A program made the translations under genes and the position numbers. Positions 15,301 to 27,759 of a stretch of 64,000 nucleotides of DNA are shown piece by piece; the first letter of the stretch is position 1, and the number at the start of each line of letters is the position of its first letter. The stretch lies in contig NC_045146.1 of NCBI RefSeq assembly GCF_008831285.2, forward strand, positions 6,088,972 to 6,152,971, in the 5' to 3' direction. Under the pieces are notes generated by a model. It saw only the letters and a list, made by a program, of their open reading frames with translations, did not search any database and was not told the DNA's origin. Origin of the DNA: Nymphaea colorata. Lineage: Eukaryota > Streptophyta > Magnoliopsida > Nymphaeales > Nymphaeaceae.

Positions 15301-18300
15301 TTATCAAAAATCATTACTGAAAATAGTCTTAAAATTTTGACATCAAAATGACACATTAAGAATATAAAAATGTTTCTTCAAAAATGATATGAGGCCAAAA
15401 ACCTAGAGATGAACGTCTGTAGTTAAAACATCTTAAGTTTCAATTCATACCTCTCAACCACAATCAACCAACTCTCATCAGTCTCCAATGTGCCCCTCAA
15501 TTAGATAACATCAATAAAATTGAAACATGTCACCTACTTTCTACTGGTTTAAACCTATGTTTAGTTGTGCAACACCCCTCTTTGCAAGATAAGTACACTT
15601 AATAAAACAAATGAATAAAAAAGGTAAAATGAGGAAAACAATCCATTTATTTTGTCCCTATCTGACCTTTGATGATATATAACAAAGATGGAACAGTGGA
15701 TTCCTCTTCCCATCTAAGAAAGGTAAAATGAGGAAAACAATCCATTTATTTTGTCCCTATCAGACCTTTGAGCTAGTGACACTTTTCTAAAAAGGATTAT
15801 CCATGCAAAAAAGTGCAAGCCTAAAGTGAAAAAGATGTATTTTTAGTCTAGTTTCTAGGCAAACCTCATATTTTGTAGTCCATTTGTTTGAAGGGATAAT
15901 TAGGAGGCTCTTATGAGATAACAACACTTTGTGACAAGATGACCATGAATTGAATTTGTTATTCCACATTGAGACAAAAATATGAGACCCAATAGAAAAA
16001 TTGAGAAAAAACAGGACTGAATTTTTTATTGTCATTTAATTTGATTTTTACATCATTGTATTGTTAAGAGGTTAGGCATCATTAGGTAGGTGCATATCAA
16101 TATGTAAGATTGATTCTCAATGACCTAATTTCACAATCTTCACCCTTGCTCCTTTTGGCTTAATATCATAGGAGAAGGATATCCTAATTTGGAAAAACAA
16201 GCTTTAAGATAACTAGAAGAAAATCTAATAAGAAAGAGCCAGAGAGAAATGTAGACAAAAAATTCAATCAATTGATAGAGATAGAATAGAGAGAGGTTTT
16301 ACCTTGGATCGAGAAAATGAGTTACAAAGCTTACCTTCCCCCTACTTTCTTAATTTGTCAATACCTCACGCACCAAATTTTAAATGCATCTCTAGATTCC
16401 ATTGCTTGTGGAAGAGATTGACTATTAAAGTCTGTGATACTAAAAGCTGGATTGATCAGTCAATCAAAAGAGGCAAAACTTACCATGGATCAACAAGGTG
16501 ATAGACAACAGATTGATCAATCACATTCTGCATTAGCAGTTTGATCAATTGACCATCCAACAAAACTTGGTGAGAGTTTCCTCGCCTATAGGGAAGAAGA
16601 CACATTCCATAAAAAAGGCAAAAGAATGGCGACAATATCATCTTCAATAGAAAGGAAAACCAAAGAGAAAGGGAGAGAATGATGCAAAGTTCTTGAGCAT
16701 TAGTATTTGACGTGTAGAAGGCATCTACGAAGTAATACTGTGATGCAAAAAATGGCAACAATATTGTTGCCATTAGAGAGGGAAAGCAGAGAGAGAGTGA
16801 GAAAAGGTTGTTGAGTTTTCAAGTGTCAAAGAGGCATTATACTAGGAAAGCATTATTCAGTTCATGAAAATGCAGGAAAGAGAAAAGCCTGCTAAGTACA
16901 ATATATCAATGTTAATCAACGGGCATTTGGTTTAGTGGGTCAATTCCGATGGATGGTCTTCCAAGTGCTGAGAACAAACTATCTTCAAAATATATTTGGT
17001 ACTTTTGATAGGTCTGAGATAGCTTCTGGTGCTGCTGGTCAAGCTGTTTTCTAAATTAATTTTTATACACCATGATTGAAGATTGATTCATAATTGTGTT
17101 TCTTGCTAGTGTAGATGTATGAAAAGAAAAAAAATCAAAATGGAGAAGATGCATGAGATCCTATTTATGCATGCATGTAGTGCAAATGTACATGAAACTA
17201 GAAGAACTATATTTGTGCAATTTTGAACGGACTAAAGTTAAGAGTGAGATCTGGTTCACAATTGGTTGGGGTGGAAGAGAAAGAAGGGGTTAAACAAGGG
17301 GCAAATTCAAAGGAGACCAATTTCCTCACATGGGAAGGGTTGTAGAGGGGAGCAGGCTATAGAAGGTTGGACAAGTGTTTTGAGGCTGGAAAGGATGAAA
17401 TTGTATGTGCCCCTTAGCAGGAATTTGTAGTTTATGTTCCTAACATGGTTTTCTACAAAATTTCAGCTAGCATGTAAATGTAGGCTAATTCAAAACAAGT
17501 TCCAAACTAATGCTAATTCAACTAAATGGTGACACCATCTGGAGAAGCATCTCCTTGGAAAATTTGATAGTTTGCATAGTGGATCTAGGGGTTTCGAGTA
17601 GATGTTACAGTAGGATTTGATCCAAAAACTCATCATGGACTTGATTGAGATTTATCTATCCTGACACTTTCAAAATAGTGATTTTGATCTATATGTTGGT
17701 CTAAATCAAGCAATCTAATACCAAATTTATGAAATATGCATTGAAACCTTTTTATCTAATTAAATAAATACTAAAACACATATAAATGAATGAATGAGAT
17801 GCATAAATATAATGCATTTCACATTATCATAAAACTTCTCAAACAAAAGTTGCAAACAAACAACCTATCTTTGTCCCTTAAGACCTAGAAACAATTTATT
17901 TGCAAGAGAAGTCTCGAAGAGTGAGAGGACACAATAGTACTAACTACAATATTGTCCTCGTGAGTTCAGAGCTTGGAAAAAGGACCATGTTGTAGAAGTA
18001 AGCGACATCCATTCATTTGTTGAATAACTTGACATCATAATTTGAGCTAGCATGAAAAGCTTGATGACCTCAACAATGGAAACAAAATCAGCCCAATTGA
18101 AAGGGAGAGAGTGTTCTTTTCAGCTTCAAATTAGGAAGAAGGCTTTTTTCTATGTTATGGAGTCCCGTAACATTCCTTGTTGATTGCTATCATTGAAGCA
18201 ATTGTTTGAGAATTATTTTGCAAACCATGCATCCAACATAAAATTTCAAACACAAGATCATTTTTATAAACCATCCATTTGTTGAATAGCTATTTATCAT

Positions 18301-19029
18301 AAAAAAAAAAGAATCTTACTTCTTGAAATCATATATCACATTTATTTCAAGTTTGAGGATTAACGTTTTGAGCCATTTTGGTTTATGGAAATTCTATCCA
18401 TGTGACCAAAATGGTCAACAGATTTTGTTTTTCAACAACTAATGTTTGCCTTTGTACCATATGCTTGTTATATTCAAGATTAATAAAACCAACAGCTTCT
18501 TTTATTAATATATAGATTTTCAAGCATAGAGATCACATACAGGTGGTTAGTTACTAAAAAAAACTTAAAGGATAATATTTAATTAATGTGCACCTTGTTG
18601 AAGTACTTCTGCATATATAAAGCACAATGATCTCGTCTTCTCTTCTCTTCCTCTCATTGAAGGAGATGATACAAAGAACTGAAGGGAGAAATTAAGATTG
18701 CAAGAACTAATGTTTTTATCTCTCTCTCTCTCATGTATACAAGGAAAAAAAGAAGAATCTCAAGTAAGAATTGGTTTCAGCAAAATCAATCTCGTTTTAG
18801 TACTGGTTTCACAAATCCTTTCTGTTACCCACTTTTTATATGATGGGGAGGATGGTCATAAGAAAAAAGGGGAAGGGCAAAAAGTTAGATGTGATGGGGG
18901 GAAGAGAGAGAGAGAGAAAGCAAGTGGTAAAATCAATTTCATTTCCCTTTATACAACTAGAAACAAACCTATTATATTACTCAAAACTCATATGTACATT
19001 CAGTAGCATCTAAACATATACAATAAAGA
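15301..19029. other. Intergenic DNA without recognised genes
   Basis: AT-rich sequence; the open frames are short and resemble nothing known. Only a short imperfect duplication near 15620-15775 and some GA/CT runs (for example 18718-18732 and 18903-18920) stand out. A TATA-like box (catatataaagc) at about 18612 is followed by CT-rich DNA but no coding exon. Confidence 0.4.
15621..15775. repeat. Direct repeat, about 53 bp, offset 99 bp
   Basis: The segment starting aaggtaaaatgaggaaaac at 15621 recurs at 15720 with only one difference over about 50 bp (ctatctgacc versus ctatcagacc). This suggests a recent local tandem duplication with a 99-bp unit whose remainder has diverged, or a unit bounded by repeats. 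Confidence 0.85.
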
Positions 19030-19170
19030 GTCATATGGTAATGGGAACAATAACAAAGTATTCTATAAATCTGCCCTAAAGATGGGGGCAGATTCACATA
19101 ATACCATATACGTATTATTATTCTATGAAATTCATGAATAATTTGTTATTGTTCCAATTGCCAAACAACC
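19030..19170. mobile_element. MITE-like element with terminal inverted repeats
   Basis: A 21-bp block at 19037-19057 (ggtaatgggaacaataacaa...) matches the reverse complement of 19142-19162 with two mismatches. The interior (about 85 bp) also shows partial self-complementarity around the tattctataaa / atgaaattcat region. Size and structure fit a short non-autonomous DNA transposon. No target duplication was proven. Confidence 0.55.
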
Positions 19171-20690
19171 CCTAAAAATGAAAACATGTTCACACACAAT
19201 TCACCAACATATCACAAGAGTCCAGATTGAGATCAATCACTACAAAACACAATTACTAATGTTAAGCAATCTTTTTATGAAATGCGTAACTTCACTATAA
19301 TTTAAAATATAAGAAAATTCTAGGAAGATATTGAAATGTTGTTTTAATCTCTACCATAACAAAACACATCTAATGTGTTGAAATTGTTAAAAATGCACCC
19401 AAATTTGCGTCTCTGTCAAATTCGGTGTTATGTTATAGTGAAAGCAACCATTTGCGATACAAATTAATCCAAAGGAGGGGGGAAATCAGTTTCCCAAGTT
19501 TGAGTAATGAATGGCAGCAGTATGGAGTTGCAAAAATTGAGAAAGTGACAAAAAAAAAAAAAGGAAAGTGAGGACCGGATAACGAACACCAAGACAGACA
19601 GAAGGTTGAAATACTTGTAGTTTTTTTTATTCATGTAATCACTTGAAAGTCAAAATGACCAAGTTTATGCCTTACAACGAAGCATGTTATATGTTACGGC
19701 CTCTAATAAAATAGCGTTTTAGGGGCCAGAAATGACAAAAATATCCTTGATAGTCCCACCCGTATAAGGACAAAAGTGGAATATGAAAATTTGAAAGTAT
19801 ATTTTTAATAATATGTATTAAAATCTTAGCGGCGTTTGAAAATGTTTTAAAAGTGCACAGTTTCAAATGGTGTGGGTTATGTTAGGGGGAAGATGGAGGA
19901 ACGTCTTCCCCCTTCCCCCCATTGACACGGCGGCCCCTGTGGGCTCACTGTAAATGCCTCAAAGGGGGGAAAGCTCCAGTTTCCAAACTGTTGCAATTAA
20001 TCTAGGCACAAGCTCAAGTTAACCGAGCCATTTATTTAAAAAGCTAATTTTTCACAAAAAAGAGACAAGGGACTCGAAAACTGAACTGAACGTGTTGCAG
20101 TTAAAAGGAAGCCCACTGAAACAACTTTTGTCTTCTTACAATAATGCCAAACATCTTATACACTTTTCTCTTACCACAATCTTAAACTAGTTTAAATGAA
20201 TTGGTTTTGCTTAGCTCGATCTCAATTTTTTAGTTTCTTAATTCGAACTCGATTTTTCTAATAAATGAGTCAAGTTGGAGTCAAAATATGTATCTAATAA
20301 ACTGACAAACAATTTTAGTTGTTAGTTGATAAAGTTTGAGTTGGTTCGATTCATTGAACATCCCAAATAACAAGCATATAATTACAAATATATAGTATAA
20401 TACATTACATTATGTTGATGAGCTTTGGCGAACCAAGCCAAAGTAGAAGAGCCTTTTCACCAGTCTCACCTGCGTGGCGGTCATCCACAAAAATATATCT
20501 CCGGCTAAAAAATATGAGAAGAATAAGTGGCATAAAGTTGTCGCCCCCTCGAAAAGAATTTTGGCGGGTCAGAGGGCAGAAAGGAAATTTGGAGGGGAAA
20601 AGGGCGCCCCCACCATTGGAGTCCGCCTTCTTCATCGCACCAACTTTCCAAGTGCCCTTGTTTCCTTTACTTGCAGTTTGCATCCAGCAA
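19171..20690. other. Upstream region of the VOZ gene
   Basis: No coding domain is seen. It includes AT-rich DNA and, at about 20190-20370, a low-complexity stretch of the gctcgatctc / aactcgattt type that is common in plant intergenic repeats (compare 63590-63740). Frames overlapping on both strands at 20405-20780 are G/C-skew artefacts next to the pyrimidine-rich leader of VOZ. Confidence 0.4.
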
Positions 20691-20947
20691 AAGGAGACCG
20701 AGGAGTAGCCTGTCTTCTCCACCCCACCTCCTCCTCCTCCTTTCTTCTTCCCTTCACCCGTCGTCCTTTCCACGACTCTTAGATCGCCTGTCGCTTCTGC
20801 TTCGATTGCTCTCCCTCTTCCATCTCTTTGGGTTTCGGGATCTTTCTAAAAGCGGCTCCTGTTTTGCTTCCGCTCGAAGGAGGGACGCAACTCGTTGCGT
20901 GGAAGAGGCACAATTGCGGTATTCGTTGCTTTGATCTTTGGAAGTCT

Positions 20948-21010
20948 ATGGTTTTTCTGATTCTGAAAGGAAAGAGACCCGATTTGGAGTTGTTCACTGG
21001 TGGGCTTTGA
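20948..21010 (+). other. Upstream ORF in the probable VOZ 5' leader (20 codons)
   Basis: The ATG at 20948 opens a frame of 20 codons ending with TGA at 21008-21010, about 320 bp upstream of the VOZ start codon. A second minimal one (ATG GTG TTT TGA) lies near 21095. If the transcript starts in the pyrimidine-rich tract at 20715-20830, both lie in the 5' leader and could lower translation of the main frame. The transcription start is not known, so this is inference. Confidence 0.4.
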
Positions 21011-21333
21011 TAAGGGATTTCGTCGCCGGAGTTTATCGAAGGAAATCTTGTGTTCTTTTGAGTGGAGAACGAGGGTTTGATCTCTTTCTGGTTTTGATGG
21101 TGTTTTGAGGGAGGAAGTTGTTGAAAGGAAGTAAACTTAGTCTTCCCGTGGGGATTTTGGGCGGAATTCTAAGAGATCCGAAGAAGAACTAGGGTTTTGT
21201 TTCTGTAGTTGTTTAATCTCGTCATTTTGATCGGGGTTTGAGGCGGAAAAGCAACGAGGGGTGATAAGAGTGTAAACACTTGCTTCAAGGAGAACTGGGG
21301 CGATTTTCTGGGCGGGTGTTTTAGACGGAATTT

Positions 21334-23402
21334 TTGATGGGTAAGGGATTCAACGGTGACAAGAGATCGGTGTATCACCGGAACTTCAAGGACAAGGCTA
21401 GGAACAGGGTTGATGATCTGGAGGGGGTCTTCACGAACTTGCAAAGTGCCAGGAAGGAGAGCCGTACGAGTGATGTGGCCCTTCTGGAAGAGCAGGTTCA
21501 GCTGATGCTGCGGGAGTGGAAGGCCGAACTGAACGAGGTCTCACCGGCGAACTCGATGCTGGTAAATCTCGAAGAATCAAGGGATTTGTCTCTTTCGGTT
21601 TTTGTTATTCTTTTGATTCAGTTCTTGAGCTAAAATTTTCGTTCTTTCATCTGTTTCCCTTCAATTACGATTCAGGAAGCAAGTAGGGGTTCGTCAGCTC
21701 TCTCCTCTGATATCCGTCGGCTGTTGCAGCTATGTGAAGAGGATGACGATGCCACTAGCAAGTTAGCCCCTGCTCCAGTAAGCCCCAAAATTGAGGTGAT
21801 CTCTTTACTCGGTGGTTCAGTTCTTTGTTATGTGCGTCTTTCTAGAACCACGTAGTGAGACAAAATCAGATTAGTTTGTCCAATTCATACACCACTATGC
21901 GTTTATTATAGGATTGTGCAGCTTTTTATTTCACCTGATGATAATACTGGTGAGTATGTAGGAAATTAGGAATTGATGTTTTGGTTTCGATTAAAATTTA
22001 TTCAAATTGCAATCTAGTCGGTTGTTGTTGCAAGTTAGTATCGTTTTGTCCTTTGTTTCTTGGGGTCATTTACTGACGAAGTTGGGTCTAATTAAGAAGG
22101 TAGTCACCAATGATTTCCGTTTGGGTTATGGTTTCATTTACAGTCGATGAAATCTATTGTTGGCGAAATAATGAGGTTGTTGCTGACTTTTCCAGGAATA
22201 TTACATAGGTCACACGCAGCTTGTGCCCGAATTTCAGGAAGTGGTGGATAAATTGGAATGCTCCCCTGGAGGGGGGTTGCAGCATGCTACTGGCAGTGAT
22301 AACATGGGAACAACCACGGGACTGGATCAATTTCACTTTGATTTGCATCATGATTTTCCGGATGATATTTGCATTAGTTTCCCAGATGCTAGCAATCAGC
22401 AAGTTGAAGAATGTATTCTTGATGTTCCTGGTGTCAGCCCTCCACCAGCAGCCTTTTTGGGCCCAAAATGTGCACTTTGGGATTGCCCTAGGCCTTCACA
22501 AGGATCAGAATGGTGTCCAAATTACTGCAGCAACTTTCATGCTAGCCTTGCTTTGCAAGAGGGCCCACCTGGGATGAAACCAGTTCTTCGACCTGGTGGG
22601 ATCGACCTGAAAGATGGTCCTTTATTTGCTGCATTGGGTGCTAAAACACAAGGAAAGGATGTTGGTATTCCTGAATGTGAAGGCGCTGCAACAACAAAGT
22701 CACCGTGGAATGCCCCTGGTATGACTACTTGAATGTAATTAAACTCAGCATCATTTTTTGTGTTTTCAGTTTCTAGGTTTTCATGATTCTCGGAGAAAGC
22801 AAGATATTTGTTTCAATGCCCTGACATATGTATGTATGGACATTGTAGAGCTGTTTGATCTTTCTGTTCTGGAGGGAGAAACACTTAGGGAATGGTTGTT
22901 CTTTGACAAACCCAGAAGGGCCTTTGAAAGTGGGAACCGGAAGCAGCGGTCACTGCCAGATTACAGTGGCCGTGGTTGGCATGAATCAAGGAAGCAAGTG
23001 ATGAAGGACTTTGGAGGCTTGAAGAGGTCATACTACATGGATCCACAACCAGTTGGCCAGTTCGAGTGGCACCTTTATGAATATGAGCTGAATAATTATG
23101 ATGCTTGGGCACTATATAGGTTGGAGCTCAAGATGGTTAGTGGGAAAAAGAATTCCAAAGGGAAGGTAAATGCCGATCCACTTTTGGACTTGCAGCAGCA
23201 AATGGATAGGCTCTCAGCAGAGTTTCCTCTGGAGAGCAAAAAGTCTGTGAAGCCACGGTCAAAGAGTACCCATCAAGGCAGTATCGCCAATACACAATTG
23301 GCTTCTAACCAGGCGACTCCATTATATGAGGGCTTTGGATATGAGGCAAATTATCAATTTGCATATTATGCTGATGCCTATGATGACCATTATGGGACCT
23401 AA
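21334..23402 (+). CDS. VOZ: VOZ-family (vascular plant one-zinc-finger) transcription factor
   Basis: Four coding exons can be drawn: 21334-21561, 21676-21795, 22196-22718 and 22849-23402, all with GT/AG borders and compatible phases, giving 474 codons (Arabidopsis VOZ proteins are of similar length). The N-terminus has the family block [14 protein letters not shown] and [14 protein letters not shown]. The zinc motif is C208-x4-C213-x13-C227-x3-H231 (CALWDC ... YCSNFH). The NAC-like C-terminal domain includes [35 protein letters not shown] and [14 protein letters not shown] proteins are dimeric DNA-binding factors that bind GCGTN7ACGC, interact with phytochrome B and act in flowering and stress responses (family knowledge). 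Exon 2 has two in-frame donors, CA/GTAAGC at 21777 and AG/GTGATC at 21795; the shorter form lacks six residues. The start codon has G at +4. Whether it is VOZ1- or VOZ2-like is not resolved. Confidence 0.95.
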
Positions 23403-25194
23403 GTAAGGTCTTCAACATTTTGTTTTTCTGGTGATGCCCTTAGCTAGAAATAGCACCAACTAATTATATTTGCTAACCTGTTTTGCGGGTGTGGATCCTT
23501 TAAATCTGCCCTATATTGGTGTCCCATGGGGCTTCATGCATGGTTTGTAACTGTGCATGTATGTTTCATCTTAATATTGTATTACCTTCAAGCATGTTCC
23601 CAGAGGGCAGGCATATGGTTCTATGTGAGTCTGTCAAGAGCATGCTGTTGGGGCCAGCTATCCTTTCGTTGTGTTCATATTTCTTTCCGAATTCAGAATG
23701 GTGGCTAGCTTTCATGACTGGCACATTTTTCTTTTTGTTATTTCCCTTTGTACCTGTTGGAGCTTTAGTAATAATGGACTAGAGGTAGTGTATAGTCAAT
23801 TCCCTATTCCAACTTAATGCCTTTGCATGAAATGTTGTTATTTCACCTTTTCATCTCCATCGTTCAAATTGGTAAAGACATGCTTTTCATAACGTCAATA
23901 TTTTCTTAAGTTTCTCTAAGGATCTTTTTTTTGTTCATACTTCATACTTATAGATGTTACTCTAAGCAATTTTTTGTCAGAACCTTCTTTCGAAACGGTT
24001 GTTTTTTAGGAAAATATCAGTTATAAAAGTGAAAATAAGAATGACATATCAAATTTTGAATGTTAATCAGATTTTATGTTGTTTTTCTTACAAAATACAA
24101 CAACAAATAGATAAATTCTAAAATATAACAACAGAAAGAAAGAAACCCTGTACTTAAAAAAGTTAAGGAAAATGTTTCCGAGAAAGGTAGGCAATATTAA
24201 AATCATATTTCAAGATTATCTTGTTCCTAACAGTACTATTTAAATAGTAATGGAATGATGTTGCCACTACGGTCAACTGGTTAAATGGTGATGATATATG
24301 CTATTTTTCAAAAATGTTGGTAATATTGGTGATGCATGTGTTCTCTTCTAGTTGAGTTGTGGGTGTTCAATGGTTTCTTTTTCTGCTGGTCGATGCTTGT
24401 ACTTCATTGCTGCTTGCCTATCTTCCAAGGCTGTTTACTTGCCCACACACGTCCATGCAAAGAGACATAGAAGAGGTCGTTGGACGTGATGAAAAATATG
24501 TTCCTGGAAACCATCCTTTCTCTTTGCAAGTTTGCACATCAGAATCTGTACAGTATTGTCTTCCTGTGAGATCTGTGCATTGACGGCTCTAATTTTGGCG
24601 CATGTATTACCTAGAAGCTCATAGTTGGTTACTTCACCATTAATAACCTAAAGGTTTCCTTTTGTTTAACCTATAATAGAGTTGTCTTAGCTAAGGTGGA
24701 CCTTCAAGCGCTCTTATCTTGTGTGACCTTGAAAAAACTTGTGAAATGTGTGTCTAAGGAGATGTATCTACTGAAATCCTGTACACCCATGAGTTTCTCG
24801 TTGTCTCCAAATGAAGAAAGATACAAATAATCTGGTGAACAAGGAAAATCCACTACTTTTCCTTTCCTCGTTCGTCTGTGTGTGTCTGTGCATGCATGTT
24901 TTGCTTTTGGTGGTGGTGATGGTGAGGGCGGGGAAAAGGGGTGAATAAAAGTTTTTTTTTTTTTGTGCTTTTAGCCTTCTCAACCACTCGTGTGCTGACG
25001 CATTGGAGTGTTGGTTTATGGAGGCATGCATTTGAGTGTTGGTTTATGGAGGCAACGTTGGTATTTAGGGCCTAATCCTTTGAGTGGTTGTCCTGCAAGT
25101 CCATTGAAATTTGAATTGTGTTATTGTATTATTCTATATGGTTTATTCTCATGCAAGTAATCAAAGAGATGATTTTTCTTTTCGGGTCCCCTAA
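23403..25194. other. VOZ 3' flank and intergenic DNA
   Basis: The first several hundred bases are probably the VOZ 3' untranslated region; an 88-codon hydrophobic frame at 23516-23782 lies in it and is not supported as a gene. Further on there is AT-rich DNA and a short direct repeat (gagtgttggtttatggaggc at about 25006 and 25034). Confidence 0.45.
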
Positions 25195-25655
25195 CGACGG
25201 GGATGTTTGATGAGGCCGACGGGGATGTTTGATGAGGCCAGAATTTTTGGAATTATAAAATTGAAATTCTCGTCTTTGATGAAATGAAAATTCTGTTATT
25301 GAACAAAAAAATTTGTTTTTAAAATTATAGGCTCATTCTGGAGATGAAATTTCAGAATGGTGATTTTACTTTGGGGTTTGAATTATGGGGTTTAAATTAT
25401 GATTCAAGAATTTTAGAATTTTAGAATTTTTTCATCTCCTTTTAGGGTGTCACTATCGTTTAATTCATAAATTCTAGAATGAATTTTAATTGTCTTTTTA
25501 TTAAATGCATCATTTTTAATTTAAAAATCAAATTCGAAACTATCAAACACGAAGGAAAGTAAAACTAGAATATTTATTCTTATTCCAGTTTAAACTGAAC
25601 TTTTGTTTTTAGAATTTTAATTCTAGAATCAAAGACCGACGTCAAACGCTTCCTC
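25195..25655. mobile_element. MITE-like insertion with a 22-bp tandem duplication at its left end
   Basis: The left end reads cgacggggatgtttgatgag and is present twice in tandem (25195-25216 and 25217-25238). The right end, about 25630-25655, reads gaccgacgtcaaacgcttcc, whose inverse resembles the left end. The interior is very AT-rich, with aattctagaatt-like words in both orientations. This suggests a short non-autonomous DNA transposon. The exact termini and target duplication are uncertain. Confidence 0.45.
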
Positions 25656-25909
25656 AAGAAGTTTATAATTTGTTACCATCCATATCGTAGCTAAAATCAT
25701 CCATGGCGCTGGAGAAGTTTACCCGAGCACCGTAGTGTCTTCTAAAAAACAAGAGGTTTCTGCTTGAGGAACAGGAAGGGCTCATTATTAGTCCGTAACC
25801 TGCAGCCACCATGTAGGGTGGAAGAATGCCGACTTTTTCTGAAATATTTTTCATAATTAGTAACTGGACGCAAGGTGTTTTTTAATGCATTACTTTTTAT
25901 ATCCTTGTT

Positions 25910-26290
25910 TCGGGGGGAAAGGAAAGAGTTGATTAAAAAGCTTGTTAGGATATAAAAGAAAGGAAAAGAAAGGAAAGGTTAATACTTTACAATAATACCC
26001 CTAACAGTCAAAATGTTTAAAAAAGTAAGAACGTGAAGGAAGGGGTATTGTGGGCAGTCAACACTTTTGCTCTTCTCTTCCTTTCCTTTCCTTCCCAATC
26101 CGTCCGATTTGGGAGGGATTGCATTTACATTGCACAATCCTTTCTTTTCCCTCCCTTCCTTTTCCCTCCCCTCCCAACCAAACACACTTTACATCTTTCC
26201 CTCCTTTTTAGTTAGCCAACCAAACAAAGGAGGGATTGTTGAATCCCTCCCTTTCCTTCCCTTTTCCTCCAACCAAACAGGCCCTAAAGT
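25910..26290. repeat. Purine/pyrimidine-asymmetric repeat, likely non-autonomous element
   Basis: The left part is purine-rich (gaaaggaaaagaaaggaaagg, about 25916-25978) and the right part strongly pyrimidine-rich (ccctcccttccttttccctc, about 26145-26280). It closes with ccaaccaaacaggcccta, a terminus seen in many plant MITEs. The two halves are roughly complementary and could fold back. Open frames over it reflect composition only. Confidence 0.45.
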
Positions 26291-27359
26291 TGTGCTTTCA
26301 AGCTTAGAGTTCCTATGGTTTTATTTGGTGTGATGCCAATACCTACTCTATAGTCCGCTTCATAAAACAAGCAAAATTCATGTGAAATTTGAAGTAAATC
26401 CAAGCGGGAAGGGCTGTGTACCACTTATTGGAGATGGGAATTTGTTACGTACCTGTAGATTTATGTAATACACCTTCATGTATGTTGGTTCTAACAGTGC
26501 CTTCAATGTGTACGAAGTCACAGCACGGTCAGACGGCATTCGATGCCGGCACATATAAATCTTTGATAATGGGAGAATCGTGAAGCCCCTTGTCAATATG
26601 TATTCCAGTATCTCCGTTTGGTCTTTCTTTTCTATTCTCCGTCTTAAGGAAACCCAATCGTCCGATGGATGGTGTTATTGGATGGTTATCGTAAATGTGT
26701 GTTCATACTTCATATTTCTTTCCTGGTTATTTTCTTTGTTGGTGGAGTCACCTTGAAGAGGCTGAAGACCCCCCTCTTTTCCCTATAGCCTTAGGGCTTA
26801 GGGCTACCTGGGTGGGGAGTAGAATATTCGTTTGCAAGTGTGTTGCAGTACCCATGGGAATCAAACTTATGACTGAGTTTTACTAGTTTGCCAGTCCAAC
26901 CAGCACAGCCCTAGCCTTTGATCCATATGACACAACTGGATGGAAATGACAGTTCCTTTGTCTTTGTCTGTCTGCTTAGAAATCAAACTTGTCCTATAAT
27001 AGGCCCATCTGTGTGCTTTCCTTGGGTGTGTGTGTGTGTGTATATATATATATTAGAACATTATATTGTGGAGTCTGATCAGGCCCCCACTTGAGTCCCA
27101 GGTAGTGTTTGATTGCCGGCACCTAGTATCATGGCTAACATTTTTAGAAAATGTTATGTAGGGTGAGTTTGGTAGGAGATCCTTTGTGTACCATGAATAA
27201 CTTGCCTTGAAGTGGATATAATACTAATAATGTGACATCTTTTAAGCAAACTCAAGAAGACGTTCACTTTTACTTTGCCTAACCATTCTTACAAAGGTTT
27301 TGCTTGAAAGTAATTCGCAACAGAAGCCCTTTGAGTTGTCCTACATCTAGCTTTGAATA
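26291..27359. other. Intergenic DNA without recognised genes
   Basis: No coding domain was recognised. A short (TG)n(TA)n microsatellite lies at about 27028-27051. Confidence 0.4.
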
Positions 27360-27745
27360 GAGCGATCGCCTTCACGATGACGAATGGTAAGAGAAAAGAG
27401 GACAAGAAGAAAATTTACATGGTTCAGACTTGATGCTTATGTCCACATAAGCAATAGGTTATTGATTACTACTTTATTCATCCATGTTTTGTCATGTATG
27501 TATCCTTTCCATGCATCCTCACTCTTTATTTACGTAAAATTTATTAATATTACAAGAAATACATCTATTGCCAACTGTGAGTGATTTTATTCCTGCTATA
27601 TCTTATTTACAACAGATATCCTGTCTATCTTGATTCGCACTATGACTATGGTTTGGTTTCTTCATTAACATCCATGTCATTAACAACAGGCTCCATATTT
27701 GATACTGTGATCTTGTCATCATGCTAGTGGGGTAATTCTATCATC
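27360..27745 (-). repeat. 3' LTR of an old copia element
   Basis: Contains the LTR-typical stretch aatttacatggttcagactt then gcttatgtccacataagc (about 27411-27451), and later tcttgtcatcatgctagtggg (about 27712-27732). Both blocks recur, diverged, in the same orientation at about 29940-30020 and 30900-31020. The position just downstream (minus strand) of the copia RNase H remnant fits a 3' LTR. Exact ends are not defined. Confidence 0.6.
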
Positions 27746-27759
27746 AGCAGAAAAGGATT

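Noticed and set aside
20405-20934. Frames of 87-122 codons on both strands just upstream of VOZ
   Set aside because: They lie in the G/C-rich promoter and leader of VOZ, are rich in Gly/Ser/Leu runs and lack domains; no splice link to VOZ exon 1 was seen.
23516-23782. 88-codon hydrophobic frame after VOZ
   Set aside because: It starts about 110 bp past the VOZ stop, in what should be the 3' untranslated region, with no recognisable family.
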